From contig CAMYZK010000133.1 of the NCBI GenBank assembly GCA_947303825.1, positions 1 through 6,956 of the forward strand: 6,956 nucleotides of DNA, given 5' to 3'. Below are positions 6,359-6,956 of this stretch, in pieces (within the stretch, counting starts at the first letter, position 1; every line of letters begins with the position of its first letter). The DNA comes from an uncultured Prevotella sp. (GTDB taxonomy: Bacteria > Bacteroidota > Bacteroidia > Bacteroidales > Bacteroidaceae). The translations under genes were made by a program, and so were the position numbers. The notes under the pieces were generated by a model. The model saw only the letters and a list, made by a program, of their open reading frames with translations, searched no databases and was not told the origin of the DNA.

Positions 6359-6956
6359 TTAGAGTTTCTTCAGCAGACTGGTGATGCTCACCTTGTCCTC
6401 AATGATGCCATTGAGGTCTTCTATCTTCACACGCTCCTGCTGCATGGTATCACGGAAGCGCAGGGTGACACAACCGTCGACAAGTGTGTCATGGTCTACG
6501 GTGACACAGTAGGGTGTGCCTATGGCATCCTGACGGCGGTAGCGCTTGCCTATGGAGTCTTTCTCGTCGTACTGGCAGGTGAAGTGATACTTCAGGTCGT
6601 CAACAATCTCGCGAGCCTTCTCAGGCAGACCGTCTTTCTTCACCAGCGGCAGCACGGCCAGCTTGACAGGAGCCAGGGCGGCAGGCAGGCGGAGCACGGT
6701 ACGTGTCTCGCCGTTCTCCAGTGTCTCCTCGCAGAAGGCGTGGCACATGATGCTGAGGAACATACGGTCTACGCCGATAGAGGTCTCTATGACAAACGGA
6801 GTATAGCTCTCGTTGGTCATCGGGTCGAAGTACTTAATGCTCTTGCCAGAGTACTTCTCATGCTGCGAGAGGTCGAAGTTGGTGCGTGAGTGGATACCCT
6901 CCACCTCCTTGAAGCCGAACGGCATCTTGAACTCGATGTCCGTAGCGGCGTTGGCG
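6359..6956 (-). CDS. glyQS: Glycine--tRNA ligase, C-terminal part (start outside window)
   Basis: This is the last 198 residues of the single-chain, dimeric class II glycyl-tRNA synthetase (also annotated glyS), which charges tRNA-Gly with glycine in the cytoplasm. The frame stays open to the window edge (it begins ANAATDIEFKM), so the ATG at 6925 is internal. The end of the catalytic domain is visible in FGFKEVEGIHSRTNFDLSQH and in FVIETSIGVDRMFL, which is class II motif 3 with its arginine. The anticodon-binding domain follows (LAPVKLAVLPLVKK, then the segment around GKRYRRQDAIGTPYCVTVDH). The C-terminus is SITSLLKKL. The family is about 500 residues long, so roughly 300 residues lie outside. 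The TAA stop almost touches repeat copy B. The sequence is conserved and gives no sign of damage. Confidence 0.97.
   Translation of the reverse strand, partial: ANAATDIEFKMPFGFKEVEGIHSRTNFDLSQHEKYSGKSIKYFDPMTNESYTPFVIETSIGVDRMFLSIMCHAFCEETLENGETRTVLRLPAALAPVKLAVLPLVKKDGLPEKAREIVDDLKYHFTCQYDEKDSIGKRYRRQDAIGTPYCVTVDHDTLVDGCVTLRFRDTMQQERVKIEDLNGIIEDKVSITSLLKKL

Overview
The window looks like a chromosomal segment of a Bacteroidales bacterium, most likely Prevotella or a close relative. The evidence is a cell-surface CotH protein ending in what looks like a type IX secretion (T9SS) C-terminal signal, a lipoprotein with the acidic surface-export motif typical of Bacteroidetes, starts without a clear Shine-Dalgarno sequence, and a single-chain glycyl-tRNA synthetase. 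The genes are fairly GC-rich and the short spacers are AT-rich. Assignment to genus is inference.

Layout. Positions 1-3122 (+) hold the 3' part of a large secreted multidomain protein; its start lies upstream of the window. The order is: end of a lamin-tail-like domain, a chitobiase-C-like beta domain interrupted by a jelly-roll (carbohydrate-binding-like) domain, a CotH kinase-like domain, an InlB-like repeat, a second lamin-tail domain, and the sorting domain. Positions 3123-3223 form a convergent intergenic gap. It holds a symmetric hairpin that overlaps the CotH stop codon and a minisatellite of seven alternating octamers. Positions 6956-3224 (-) carry three co-directional genes: the C-terminal part of glycyl-tRNA synthetase, an FKBP-type peptidyl-prolyl isomerase lipoprotein, and a secreted family 3 glycoside hydrolase. 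Their spacers are 69 and 33 bp, so they may be one transcript, with the GH3 gene closely coupled to the FKBP gene.

How the parts may work together. GH3 would trim oligosaccharides in the periplasm or outside the cell. The FKBP lipoprotein would help fold proteins in the envelope or at the surface. The CotH protein would act outside the cell, perhaps bound to glycans. No SusC/SusD pair, regulator or transporter lies in the window, so no complete polysaccharide utilisation locus is shown.

The most interesting signal is a short GC-rich palindromic repeat present twice in opposite orientations around the FKBP start codon. One copy lies in the glyS-FKBP spacer. The other is inside the FKBP reading frame, where exactly 11 codons appear inserted into the lipoprotein signal peptide. 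I see no CRISPR array, tRNA, rRNA, insertion sequence or defence system. No stretch longer than about 100 bases lacks a gene.
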